Positions 53,830-61,648 are shown, counted from the first letter of the stretch. The stretch is DNA of 64,000 bases from SXVE01 sp036388895 (GCA_036388895.1 DASVQY010000006.1:48048-112047); one strand, 5' to 3'. Numbers and translations are program-made. Notes: generated from the sequence alone by a model not told the origin.

Positions 53830-55383
53830 TTGCGCCGCTTTTTTTTCGTTCTACTTATTACAGTTTTTATATTTACGATTTCTTGCCGCGAAAGAAACAA
53901 CGAATATGTAACCGTCGCTCTTTCAGAAAAATTTTCTACGCTCGACACTTTGACTTCGACGGCTTCCGACGCTGCCGCCGACCGCGTCCGCACATTGATG
54001 TTTAACTCGCTGGTCAGAAAAAACGAAAATTTTGAATATGTCGGCGAACTCGCCAAAGACATACAAACATCGCCCGACGGAAAAGCGATCACTTTTGTTT
54101 TGCAGGACAATGTCAAGTTTCACAACGGCAAAAATCTGACTTCAGCCGATGTAAAACACACTTTTGACGAACTTTTCAAATCCGGCGGATTCAAATCCGG
54201 CGCGTTTTTCGATACCGTAGCCGATAAAAAAGAACCACATATAACATCAATCGAAACGCCCGACGAAAAAACAGTCGTTTTCAATATCAGCCGTCCGGCG
54301 CTGAAAAATCAGCTCTTATCAAATTTAGTAACGATTCCGATAATCCCGGAAGGCACGGCAGCGCAGCAAAAAACTTCGCCAATCGGCACGGGCGCGTTCA
54401 AGTTCGTAAATTTCGATCAATCTCAAAATAATGTTGAGCTTCAAGCCAATACGGATTATTGGGAAGGTGCGCCGAAGATTCAAAAACTGCGCGTCAAAAC
54501 CGTTTCCGACGCCAATTCTCTGCAAGCCGAATTGCAAAGCGGAAACGTCGATATCGCTCCGCTTCCGACCAATCTTTCGCCCGACACCTTGAAATCGCTT
54601 GAAAAAAATCCGAACTTGAAAGTCGAACAATTCAAGGGCTCTAATATTCAATATTTGGGTTTTAACACACAAGCGCCGGTAGTTGACAGCGTAAAAGTTC
54701 GACAGGCTATTGCTTACGCGATAAACCGTGAAAAAATCATCAACGAGCTTTTATTCGGGCAGGCGACTCTTGCACACTCGATTTTGCCAGCCGAATCCTG
54801 GGCATACGTTCCGGGCACGCAGTATAATTACGATCCGGCGAAAGCCCGTCAGTTGCTTCAGGAAGCAGGTTATAAAAATGAATTGATAAAGTTTAATTTT
54901 TCCGCCGGTCAATCCGCCGTCAGCCAATATTCGCAGGTTATTCAAAACGCGCTCAACGAAATTGGGTTGAACATTCAAATCGAACCTTTGGAATCGAATG
55001 TTATGCGACAGCAGCTTTCGCAAGGTCAATTTCAGATGAACACGGGCATCTGGGTCGGCGGCAATCAAGACCCGATATTTTTCCGTGATTTGTTTAGCAC
55101 GTCGAAAATACCGAACGATAAAACAAAAGTTTCCTGCTGCAACCGCAGTCGTTACAGTAACCCCGAATTTGACGCGATTATCGAACAGGCTTTTAACGAA
55201 ACGGATCGCGGCAAAGCAAAAGAGCTTTATGCAAAGGCGCAGGAAATCATCAGCAATGATTTGCCGCTTTTTCCTCTTTGGTATCCGTCGAACATGGTTG
55301 TCGCCACAACACGCATCAACAACATAAAAATCAGTTCGAGCGGCGATTGGTCATTTATCAAAGATGTCACGGTTAGTAATTAA
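53830..55383 (+). CDS. peptide-type ABC transporter substrate-binding lipoprotein (SBP_bac_5)
   Basis: A 517-residue exported protein. The signal peptide ends in a lipobox-like TISC (cysteine about residue 19), so it is probably lipid-anchored. It has the SBP_bac_5 fold: GELAKDIQTSPDGKAITFVLQDNVKFHNGKNLTSADVKHTF, VRQAIAYAINREKIINELLFGQA and a C-terminal QNALNEIGLNIQIEPLE block. The start is a TTG with ribosome binding site GGAGG overlapping the nagZ end. Substrate could be oligopeptides or muropeptides, given the nagZ neighbour, but permease genes are not here. Confidence 0.85.
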   Translation: MRRFFFVLLITVFIFTISCRERNNEYVTVALSEKFSTLDTLTSTASDAAADRVRTLMFNSLVRKNENFEYVGELAKDIQTSPDGKAITFVLQDNVKFHNGKNLTSADVKHTFDELFKSGGFKSGAFFDTVADKKEPHITSIETPDEKTVVFNISRPALKNQLLSNLVTIPIIPEGTAAQQKTSPIGTGAFKFVNFDQSQNNVELQANTDYWEGAPKIQKLRVKTVSDANSLQAELQSGNVDIAPLPTNLSPDTLKSLEKNPNLKVEQFKGSNIQYLGFNTQAPVVDSVKVRQAIAYAINREKIINELLFGQATLAHSILPAESWAYVPGTQYNYDPAKARQLLQEAGYKNELIKFNFSAGQSAVSQYSQVIQNALNEIGLNIQIEPLESNVMRQQLSQGQFQMNTGIWVGGNQDPIFFRDLFSTSKIPNDKTKVSCCNRSRYSNPEFDAIIEQAFNETDRGKAKELYAKAQEIISNDLPLFPLWYPSNMVVATTRINNIKISSSGDWSFIKDVTVSN

Positions 55384-55419
55384 AGTTTCGTAATAACCGT
55401 AAAATAAATTTACAGGGAC

Positions 55420-55447
55420 TTGACAAATATGTTTCGTTTTGTAGAAT
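55420..55447 (+). promoter_or_regulatory. promoter of the tRNA-Gly gene
   Basis: TTGACA (55420-55425) and TAGAAT (55442-55447) are separated by 16 bp, with the tRNA beginning 14 bp later. This is a strong sigma-70-like promoter. Confidence 0.75.
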
Positions 55448-55460
55448 TATCATTTGCGAC

Positions 55461-55535
55461 GCGGGAATAGCTCAGTGGTAGAGCGCGACCTTGCCAAGGT
55501 CGAAGTCGCGAGTTCAAGTCTCGTTTCCCGCTCCA
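55461..55535 (+). tRNA. tRNA-Gly (GCC)
   Basis: A full cloverleaf: acceptor stem GCGGGAA paired with TTCCCGC, D-arm AGCTCAGTGGTAGAGC, anticodon loop CTTGCCAA giving GCC, T-arm GTTCAAGTC, and an encoded CCA end. 75 bases. It follows a strong promoter and is followed by a hairpin at 55545-55582. Confidence 0.95.
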
Positions 55536-55544
55536 AAATTTTCT

Positions 55545-55582
55545 AAAGCGGCGCAAAGGCTGAAAAGCTGCTACGCCGCTTT
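55545..55582 (+). terminator. hairpin after tRNA-Gly
   Basis: AAAGCGGCG (55545-55553) pairs perfectly with CGCCGCTTT (55574-55582), followed by AATTTCTTT. It probably ends or trims the tRNA-Gly transcript before tRNA-Cys. Confidence 0.7.
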
Positions 55583-55670
55583 AATTTCTTTAGAGTCATT
55601 TTGTTCTTTAGAAAAATCGGTTCACGACAAAACCGGATCAAAAATATTAAATTCTTTCCTCAATTCGATT

Positions 55671-55746
<76 letters not shown>

Positions 55747-56088
55747 ATAAAACTCAACTCTTTATTAAAATCTTAAATTCCTTAAAATTCTCCACTGTGT
55801 ACATTTTTGTGCCCACCCATTACACTTGGTGAATTTTTTTGTGTTTGAATTCTTGTTATGAATTGAGTTTTCGAGTCTTAGAATTTACTTTTCTTTCCAA
55901 AAAATTCCTTTCGACAATAATTTTTCTTATAACTATTTTTCTTAAAAAGGTATCTAAAAAAAGTGTGTCATAAGTCAGTAAAAGGGTTTAATTATGAGAT
56001 TTTAGTTATGACATGACTTATGACACAAATATCGCTAGAAACTTGTGTTTTATTGAGTTTTAATTTTTATTTAATATCGTGAAAAAAT
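55747..56088. other. spacer between tRNA-Cys and the repeat-gene array (342 bp)
   Basis: No credible gene. It contains the large inverted repeat at 55964-56027 and a degenerate copy of the array repeat inside its loop. The rest is AT-rich. Confidence 0.6.
55964..56027. repeat. large inverted repeat enclosing a degenerate array-repeat copy
   Basis: TGTGTCATAAGTCA at 55964-55977 and TGACTTATGACACA at 56014-56027 are perfect 14-bp inverted arms. The outer GTGTCATAA word is the same as in the array repeat. The loop holds TAAAAGGG...AATTATGAGA (about 55979-55999), which looks like a decayed repeat copy. It marks the left boundary of the cassette-like region. Confidence 0.65.
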
Positions 56089-56114
56089 GTGTCAAAAAGG
56101 GGCGTTTTTGAGAT
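56089..56114. repeat. array repeat copy 1
   Basis: Arms GTGTCAAAAA and TTTTTGAGAT around a variant core GGGGCG. Its last base is the first base of the stop codon of the leftmost array gene, which reads toward it. Confidence 0.85.
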
Positions 56115-56548
56115 TATTTAAGAAAAAGGTTTTCTAGGACGTTTTGGTATTTTGCTTTGTCAAAGGAAAATGATTTTACTTTCGTGTAATTATCGAAGTA
56201 AATCGTTTCCTCGTAATTATTTTGATAGCCAAAGTCTCGCCAAACAATTTTATCTCCAACCTCTTCAATGACGGCAGAAACAGCCCCACATCCTAAATCT
56301 CCGCACTCTGAGCAGACATACAAACTTTGTCTATTATCTGGAAAATCAGATTCATCTTCTAGAAGCAAACGACGAACAACTTCTGTGTCTTCTTTGTCAG
56401 ACCAAGCTAGACAAGATACAAAATCACCTTGAATCTTTTCAGATAAAGGTTTACCGTCAATAACGAAATCAAGGTAATCTCTTTCGGTCTTTCCATTGCC
56501 GCCTTCACGTCGTTTCCACTCAAATGTTAAAACGTTATTTCCTATCAT
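56114..56548 (-). CDS. conserved hypothetical protein with CxxC-type cluster
   Basis: A 144-residue soluble protein of a widespread uncharacterised kind: it begins NVLTFEWKRREGG, has YLDFVIDGKPLSEKI, and centres on SLYVCSECGDLGCGAVSAVIEEVGDKIVWRDFGYQNNY, with three cysteines (about residues 95-103) that could bind zinc. I do not recognise a function. It is the outermost gene of the array, filling the space between repeat copies 1 and 2; its stop touches copy 1. The ATG at 56548 is 22 bp from copy 2. Confidence 0.7.
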   Translation of the reverse strand: MIGNNVLTFEWKRREGGNGKTERDYLDFVIDGKPLSEKIQGDFVSCLAWSDKEDTEVVRRLLLEDESDFPDNRQSLYVCSECGDLGCGAVSAVIEEVGDKIVWRDFGYQNNYEETIYFDNYTKVKSFSFDKAKYQNVLENLFLK

Positions 56549-56569
56549 TTGTAAAACACATTCGCATTT

Positions 56570-56595
56570 GTCTCAAAAAGGGTCGTTATCGATAT
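56570..56595. repeat. array repeat copy 2
   Basis: GTCTCAAAAA, core GGGTCG, then TTATCGATAT, a diverged right arm. It lies between the 144-residue hypothetical gene and the TPR-TonB gene. Confidence 0.8.
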
Positions 56596-56606
56596 GTTTT
56601 TTATCA

Positions 56607-57131
56607 CTAAACCGTAAAGCTATATTGGACGATTCTGATGATTGTGACGGGTTTGCCGTCCTTAATCATAGGCTTAAACTTAATCTTTTTCGCGGCTGTC
56701 ACCCCGCTTTCGGCAAAACCGCCACGTGTTGCTCTTACCGGAATGATCATTCCAATCTTACCATCCGCCCTAAACTCGACGGCTAGAATTACAAAGCCGC
56801 CAAAATTGGCATTCGGAAAATCAGCACGCGGTTGAGCGGTTATTTTGAATCCTTCGCCATCGCTCAGAGGCTTTCGGGGCTTTATATCTATCGCCTTTAT
56901 GAAAGCTTCCATAACGGTCTTTGTCTCCCCAATTTTGGCAAGGCTCATGCCGAGGTATAACCACGCCTCATGATCAGTTTTATCTGCCGAAGTAACATTG
57001 GTCAGTATCTTAGCGGCAGCGTTAAAATTCTCTTGCCGGAATAAGTCGATTGCTTTATCTCGTTCTGTTTGTTGCCCGAAAGTTGTCGTGGCAAAGATTA
57101 AGATTAAAATTACATTGAAAAGAAGTTTCAT
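56607..57131 (-). CDS. secreted TPR and TonB_C-type domain protein
   Basis: A 174-residue exported protein with signal peptide (residues 1-19, cleavage near TFGQQ), two TPR-like helices pairs (AIDLFRQENFNAAAKIL, HEAWLYLGMSLAKIG) and a C-terminal TonB_C domain (FGGFVILAVEFRADGKIGMIIPVRATRGGFAESGVTAAKKIKFKPMIKDGKPV). Short stand-alone TonB_C proteins of this kind are common in this group; their partners are mostly unknown. It occupies the space between repeat copies 2 and 3. Confidence 0.78.
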   Translation of the reverse strand: MKLLFNVILILIFATTTFGQQTERDKAIDLFRQENFNAAAKILTNVTSADKTDHEAWLYLGMSLAKIGETKTVMEAFIKAIDIKPRKPLSDGEGFKITAQPRADFPNANFGGFVILAVEFRADGKIGMIIPVRATRGGFAESGVTAAKKIKFKPMIKDGKPVTIIRIVQYSFTV

Positions 57132-57173
57132 ATTTGGATAGTCTAAATTAATAAAAACTACTCGTTGTGTTTC

Positions 57174-57199
57174 GTCTCAAAAAGGGTCGTTTATGACAC
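57174..57199. repeat. array repeat copy 3
   Basis: Consensus form: GTCTCAAAAA, core GGGTCG, TTTATGACAC. Two bp from the stop codon of the next gene. Confidence 0.9.
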
Positions 57200-57201
57200 T
57201 G

Positions 57202-57627
57202 TTATTCAGTTGATGACAGGTAATATAAATCATCTTGAAAATGCTTAAATTGCTTGTGAAAGATACCTAAATTTTCAGCTTCCTTGAAGGCTTTTTCTAA
57301 TGTTTCCTTTTCCTTAAATTCAGGGAAATGATTTGTGCCTTGTGTTGCAAAAATCCATAACCGCCACATATCGAAGCCATCTAGTCTACCATCGTATCCA
57401 AAATCCCAATCTATATCGCGGTTCGGAAAAGTTACGCATAAGCCTATGCCGTGAAAGTTATATTCAATAGTCTGTTCTGGGTCAAGAAATCCTTCTCTTG
57501 GAAAACCCTCAAATCTAGAACGAGCCAACTCACTTTGAGCAATATCTTTGTATTTTTCAAATAATAAAGCAGCCTCAATCACACTGGCTTGATACTCTTG
57601 AATCATTTCTATTAACCGCTTTACCAT
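57202..57627 (-). CDS. hypothetical protein, possibly DUF6896-like immunity protein
   Basis: A 141-residue soluble protein starting at ATG 57627; a TTG at 57660 falls within repeat copy 4 and is rejected. The centre NFHGIGLCVTFPNRDIDWDFGYDGRLDGFDMWRLW resembles DUF6896, a family found near polymorphic toxins, but this is from memory of the pattern and is weak. It fits tightly between repeat copies 3 and 4. Confidence 0.55.
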   Translation of the reverse strand: MVKRLIEMIQEYQASVIEAALLFEKYKDIAQSELARSRFEGFPREGFLDPEQTIEYNFHGIGLCVTFPNRDIDWDFGYDGRLDGFDMWRLWIFATQGTNHFPEFKEKETLEKAFKEAENLGIFHKQFKHFQDDLYYLSSTE

Positions 57628-57653
57628 TATTACTTCTTCGGATTGTACTTCCT

Positions 57654-57679
57654 GTCTCAAAAAGGGTCGTTTATGAGAC
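57654..57679. repeat. array repeat copy 4
   Basis: GTCTCAAAAA, core GGGTCG, TTTATGAGAC: here the outer five bases of the arms are perfectly complementary. Confidence 0.9.
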
Positions 57680-57706
57680 TATTGATCGAATGCTAGCCTA
57701 ATTAAC

Positions 57707-58021
57707 TTATTGATCATTTATATTAAAGATATTTTCAAATTCTTTATTTTCAACGAGATATTTAATAATTTCTTCAATATTTCGACGGTTTATCTCATCA
57801 ACGAGAATCATATTGGTTGCCCAAAAGTATTTACCGCCTAAACATTCACCACTTTGCTGATTTTTTTCTCTAAGCGTAGAAATATTGCTATAAGTAAAAA
57901 ATGTTGCTACCCATTCTGCACCTCTCTCGAAAGATACAAATACATCAGAATTACAGTCTAAAGGATTCCATTCACTTTTTTCCCATTGCTCAGCTTCAAT
58001 CCAAATATAATAATTTTGCAT
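57707..58021 (-). CDS. hypothetical protein, 104 aa
   Basis: A small acidic soluble protein with no signal peptide (NYYIWIEAEQWEKSEW start) and a helical C-terminus. I do not recognise a family. Its size and acidity are in line with toxin-immunity proteins, but that is a guess. It is the only gene between repeat copies 4 and 5, with 17 bp from its ATG to copy 5. Confidence 0.55.
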   Translation of the reverse strand: MQNYYIWIEAEQWEKSEWNPLDCNSDVFVSFERGAEWVATFFTYSNISTLREKNQQSGECLGGKYFWATNMILVDEINRRNIEEIIKYLVENKEFENIFNINDQ

Positions 58022-58036
58022 TTCTACTTTTTTATT

Positions 58037-58062
58037 ATCTCAAAAAGGGTCGTTTATGACAC
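58037..58062. repeat. array repeat copy 5
   Basis: ATCTCAAAAA, core GGGTCG, TTTATGACAC. Only 21 bp separate it from copy 6. Confidence 0.9.
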
Positions 58063-58083
58063 TCTTTTCGATCTAATTTGAGT

Positions 58084-58109
58084 GTGCCGTAAAGGGGCGT
58101 TTTTGACAC
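58084..58109. repeat. array repeat copy 6 (degenerate left arm)
   Basis: GTGCCGTAAA, core GGGGCG, TTTTTGACAC. The core variant is shared with copy 1. With copy 5 it bounds a space with no gene. Confidence 0.7.
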
Positions 58110-58209
58110 ATTAACAAAGATGCTGTTTTGCTCTCACGTCCGTTGATTTGTTAGATGTGCCGCTAAATCGAATATCGTGGTGGGAAGTAATTAAATTTAC
58201 GAACCAAAG

Positions 58210-58809
58210 CTATAAGGTTTCTATCTCCTTTCCGTCTTTATCGAAAAATTGCAGATAATGTTTACCGGGCATCCGGTCATCGTCTTTTGGTATTGGTTTA
58301 CGCTTTACATCACGGATGTCCTGCGATTCCACCCCGCGAAAATATTGCCCGTCGTAAGTTGGAAATCCTATTTCCCACCGTTGGACGATATGCCAGTTAC
58401 TGTTTTCATCGGGTTCGATAAAATAATAAACATCATTACCATTATCTTTGCCTGATGCTTGATAAATAATATAGCTGCGCTTTTTCGCCTGCCAGTGATT
58501 CAAAATAAAGTTTCTCCCCTTATCCATATTTGCCGGACATTCACGCAGGTCAGCCGGTTTCATCCACGGGATGCAGTCAAAAAACTTGCCGCCCGATTCA
58601 TAATCAGACAAATTTCTATCCTGAACGATTGTTTCAGGCTCGGGGAGCTTAGCAGGCAGTTTAATGTATATTGGAGTAGATTTTACCTGTGGCAAATCAA
58701 CGGAAATTTCAGTCAATTTTGCATAAAGCCCGTCAATAAACGGAACGGATGCTAAGCCAAAAGCCAGCATTATCAGAAAAAATCTAAATCGACCATAAAA
58801 TTTACGCAT
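58210..58809 (-). CDS. membrane-anchored hypothetical protein, 199 aa
   Basis: One N-terminal membrane helix (residues 8-27, FFLIMLAFGLASVPFIDGLYA) and a soluble domain of about 165 residues outside the membrane or in the cytoplasm, with scattered Pro, Lys and Glu. No family recognised. It is downstream of the barstar gene in the same inter-repeat space, 24 bp after it, the only module carrying two genes. Confidence 0.6.
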   Translation of the reverse strand: MRKFYGRFRFFLIMLAFGLASVPFIDGLYAKLTEISVDLPQVKSTPIYIKLPAKLPEPETIVQDRNLSDYESGGKFFDCIPWMKPADLRECPANMDKGRNFILNHWQAKKRSYIIYQASGKDNGNDVYYFIEPDENSNWHIVQRWEIGFPTYDGQYFRGVESQDIRDVKRKPIPKDDDRMPGKHYLQFFDKDGKEIETL

Positions 58810-58833
58810 ATATCTTCAGTTCCAATCTTCAAT

Positions 58834-59127
58834 CTAAAGGACTGCTTCTTTGGATACATTGAGATCAGACAAACAATCGTCTAATGCAGCAAGATTGCCA
58901 CCGAAGTAATCTGGAAAATCAAGCGTCTCAGCAAATGATGAATACATATCTTCTTCATTTTGCCACTTAGCGCAGTCAAAATTATCAACTTGATAATTGT
59001 GTGCTATGAGCCATTTAATATCCTCGGCTAGAATTTCGGTGCGGTAATACAAGGTAGTCGCGCCATTTTGCATTAACGCAAAATCAAGTTGTTGATGATC
59101 GTCAGAATCGTCACGGAAAACAGCCAT
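58834..59127 (-). CDS. barstar-family protein
   Basis: A 97-residue protein matching the barstar (barnase inhibitor) fold: NFDCAKWQNEEDMYSSFAETLDFPDYFGGNLAALDDCLSD carries the FPxYFGxNxxALxDCL motif (about residues 65-85). Barstar-type proteins block ribonuclease toxins by binding their active sites. The ATG at 59127 is chosen over an ATG at 59154 that lies in repeat copy 7 through a single base change. No partner toxin is in the window, as for many immunity genes in cassette arrays. Confidence 0.8.
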   Translation of the reverse strand: MAVFRDDSDDHQQLDFALMQNGATTLYYRTEILAEDIKWLIAHNYQVDNFDCAKWQNEEDMYSSFAETLDFPDYFGGNLAALDDCLSDLNVSKEAVL

Positions 59128-59137
59128 ATATGCTTTC

Positions 59138-59163
59138 GTTTCAAAAAGGGTCATTTATGAGAC
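59138..59163. repeat. array repeat copy 7
   Basis: GTTTCAAAAA, core GGGTCA, TTTATGAGAC. The G-to-A core change creates an accidental ATG in it. Confidence 0.85.
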
Positions 59164-59259
59164 TGTTAAGTTTATTTCACTAATTCAAGAGCGGCTTAAA
59201 TCTTCAATTACTTCTCTTTCTGATTAAGAACAAATATATCAATTTCATTGTAATTAAAC

Positions 59260-60030
59260 TCACCGTCCTTTTAGTTGAACATCATAAGTCAAAGTGCTTT
59301 TAATCAGTTGGGCATTTACATCTGCATTTTCTTTGGTTCGATTTTCCTCAACAGGAAAAGTTGAAACTCCACTCGAAGCAGCAAACGGAATATTGATGGT
59401 TATTTTATAATTACCTTTTGAAGCAACAGGAAAATAATATAAGCCTTTTTCGTCGGTTCGGGTTGTTATCCTTTGACCAGCACCTTCGAGAATTACTTCA
59501 ATATCTTTAATTCCCTCAATCTTCATCTCATCAACAACAGTTCCGATTATGGCTTGTTTTTCTTTAACCGAAGTTATTTTCGTTTCATAATATGAGAGGT
59601 CTGAAGCGTTCTCTAAATAACCGTATGGTTCGCACATTCCGCCGAAATAAAGGCGATTGTCTTCTTCGTCTTTATGCACGAAGACAATCCATCTCTGACC
59701 TTTTTTCGGAGCTTCATCTTCATCGAATCCGCAACTCGCCGCATTAAAATTAGTAATTAGCGCAATTCTTTTCGTGGAAGAATTTATTCCTTTATAAACT
59801 TTCTGAATTTCAAATTCGACGGTTCTACGTTTCGGAAACCAAGCCTTATTTTCAGGTTCGTTGCCGAATTTTTTAATACTTATCACCTTTCCGGCAAATA
59901 CTGCATCCGCCCTTGAATAATCAGCAATAACAGGCGTGAAATGGTCGGAACACGAACAGGCAAAAGCATTATTTGAAGAAAGCAAAAACAATCCTGAGAA
60001 TAAAAAAACTGTAAAGATGGCTTTTTTCAT
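59260..60030 (-). CDS. secreted NTR-like and carboxypeptidase-regulatory-like domain protein
   Basis: A 256-residue exported protein. Signal peptide residues 1-24 (IFTVFLFSGLFLLSSNNAFA) followed by CSCSDHF, A-VFAGKVISI and a pattern of cysteines typical of the netrin/TIMP-like fold (about residues 25-140). The last 80 residues have the carboxypeptidase regulatory-like block GTVVDEMKIEGIKDIEVILEGAGQRITTRTDEKGLYYFPV. Such proteins are common secreted proteins of unknown role in this group. It sits between repeat copies 7 and 8. Confidence 0.7.
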   Translation of the reverse strand: MKKAIFTVFLFSGLFLLSSNNAFACSCSDHFTPVIADYSRADAVFAGKVISIKKFGNEPENKAWFPKRRTVEFEIQKVYKGINSSTKRIALITNFNAASCGFDEDEAPKKGQRWIVFVHKDEEDNRLYFGGMCEPYGYLENASDLSYYETKITSVKEKQAIIGTVVDEMKIEGIKDIEVILEGAGQRITTRTDEKGLYYFPVASKGNYKITINIPFAASSGVSTFPVEENRTKENADVNAQLIKSTLTYDVQLKGR

Positions 60031-60060
60031 TTTGTTGCTTCTAATAAATAAAATGTTTTT

Positions 60061-60086
60061 GTCTCAAAAAGGGTCGTTTATGACAC
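60061..60086. repeat. array repeat copy 8
   Basis: GTCTCAAAAA, core GGGTCG, TTTATGACAC. Its TTA on the plus strand is the stop codon of the gene to its right. Confidence 0.9.
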
Positions 60087-60560
60087 AGATTTTCGTATGG
60101 ACTTAAAAACCTTTATTGCAATTTCTCTATCTTCTTGACTCTTGCTATATGTCCATATTGTTAGATTCATCTGAGGTATGTCCAAAACTGCACCGTAATC
60201 TAAACCTTTCCTTCCTGTTCCTAAGAAAGTAATAATTTCTGCTTGCTTTCCATCAATTTTGATTCTTTCAATTTTGAAATCCTTTTCACCTGAATACTCT
60301 GTGCTTCGGGTAAAACTTGTATCAGATATGATTGTTCCTTCCAAAACATCTATCAATAGCCTGATATTTTCACTTCTATATTCTTTTGCACATGAATCAA
60401 TAGGCTGAATTTTTTCTTCTTTCAAATTTGATGGAATATAAAACTCAATTCCGCATTGAGTAATTCGTTCCAAGTCGTTAGATAAGACAGATTCTTTACG
60501 TTCGTGACTATTACAATCAATTACTGTCCACATTAGAATTGCTATTAAAAGAATCCTCAT
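60078..60560 (-). CDS. putative lipoprotein, 160 aa, stop codon inside the repeat
   Basis: A secreted protein with N-terminal hydrophobic segment ILLIAILMWTVIDC, ending in a cysteine that could be a lipobox. The body has a beta-rich soluble domain (GIEFYIPSNLKEEKIQPID, LLIDVLEG, TIWTYSKSQEDREIAIKVFKSIRKSV). No known family recognised. Its TAA lies at 60078-60080, inside repeat copy 8, so the repeat ends the frame. Confidence 0.65.
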   Translation of the reverse strand: MRILLIAILMWTVIDCNSHERKESVLSNDLERITQCGIEFYIPSNLKEEKIQPIDSCAKEYRSENIRLLIDVLEGTIISDTSFTRSTEYSGEKDFKIERIKIDGKQAEIITFLGTGRKGLDYGAVLDIPQMNLTIWTYSKSQEDREIAIKVFKSIRKSVS

Positions 60561-60578
60561 TTTTCTTTAAGCAAAAGT

Positions 60579-60604
60579 GTCTCGAAAAGGGTCGTTATTG
60601 AGAA
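60579..60604. repeat. array repeat copy 9
   Basis: GTCTCGAAAA, core GGGTCG, TTATTGAGAA. Diverged at two arm positions. Confidence 0.85.
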
Positions 60605-60635
60605 GAATTCAGGTTAAGTTAATATTCAATTCTGG

Positions 60636-61532
60636 CTACTGCACAAAAGTATTAGAAGTCGGTATATCATCGGAATTTCCGAATTCAAATGATGTATATC
60701 CAAGCATAGTTCTTTGGATATGCCAGATGCCATTTCGATAAACAGAAAAATCCACCTTTCCGTCTCCGTCATAATCGTTTGGAATTGGATTATCGGCTGA
60801 TAATCCAAACTTCAAAGATGAAAATCCTTCGCTGCTACTTAATACATACCAAACTCCAGTCGATGGTCTGTATACTGCTAAATCATCCTTAAGATCATTA
60901 TTATCGTAAAATGAGGGAACCGGTTTATCTCCAGGCAATCCAAAATTAATTACTTTTATTCCGTCCTTTGTTCCTTGAATATACCAAATGCCGTTTCTGA
61001 AAATGGCAATATCCGTTTTGCGGTCACCGTCGTAGTCAGCGGGAACGGGAACATCATCTCTTAGCCCGAATCGAAAGATAGTTATTTGATTATTAGCTGA
61101 ATTAAGAATATACCAAGTTCCGTTTGAAGGGCGGTAAACAGCTATATCTGCCTTAAAATCACCGTCATAATCTGCCGGAACGGGAATATCATCAGCTAAA
61201 CCGAATTGAATTGCTAAATATCCACCTTCATTATTTCGGATATACCAAGTTCCGTTACTTGGTCTGAATACTGCAATTTCAGTTTTTGTGTCGCCATTAA
61301 AATCAGCAGAAACAGGCTTATCTCCGTTCAATCCAAATTGTATGGTTTGAAAGGTTTGATACTGGGTTTGAATATACCAGGTTCCGTTTGATGGACGAAA
61401 AACGGCAAAATCACCTCTTCTATCGCCATCATAATCGCTGCGAAGAGACCGTACACCTGAAGAAGGTTGTTGAGTAAAAGTAAAAGACGAAAACGATTGA
61501 ACGAGGAGTAAAAATAAGAGTAGTTTTTTCAT
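60636..61532 (-). CDS. secreted FG-GAP/VCBS-like repeat protein
   Basis: A 298-residue exported protein: signal peptide residues 1-20 (LLFLLLVQSFSSFTFTQQ), then six repeats of about 45 residues with the pattern DYDGD..., DIAVFRPSNGTWYI and FGL.DD.PVPADYDGD. The DxDGDxxxD calcium-binding loop of FG-GAP repeats is clear. Probably a surface or periplasmic beta-propeller. It is the largest array gene, between copies 9 and 10. Confidence 0.82.
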   Translation of the reverse strand: MKKLLLFLLLVQSFSSFTFTQQPSSGVRSLRSDYDGDRRGDFAVFRPSNGTWYIQTQYQTFQTIQFGLNGDKPVSADFNGDTKTEIAVFRPSNGTWYIRNNEGGYLAIQFGLADDIPVPADYDGDFKADIAVYRPSNGTWYILNSANNQITIFRFGLRDDVPVPADYDGDRKTDIAIFRNGIWYIQGTKDGIKVINFGLPGDKPVPSFYDNNDLKDDLAVYRPSTGVWYVLSSSEGFSSLKFGLSADNPIPNDYDGDGKVDFSVYRNGIWHIQRTMLGYTSFEFGNSDDIPTSNTFVQ

Positions 61533-61622
61533 TTTATTTTAATTGAAGTTGAGATGAGAAAGTATGACAAAAAACAAAATACCAGAAAAATTATTTTGTG
61601 TCACAGAAATTCATTACAAAGC

Positions 61623-61648
61623 GTCTCAAAAAGGGTCGTTTATGACAC
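61623..61648. repeat. array repeat copy 10
   Basis: GTCTCAAAAA, core GGGTCG, TTTATGACAC, consensus form. Confidence 0.9.
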
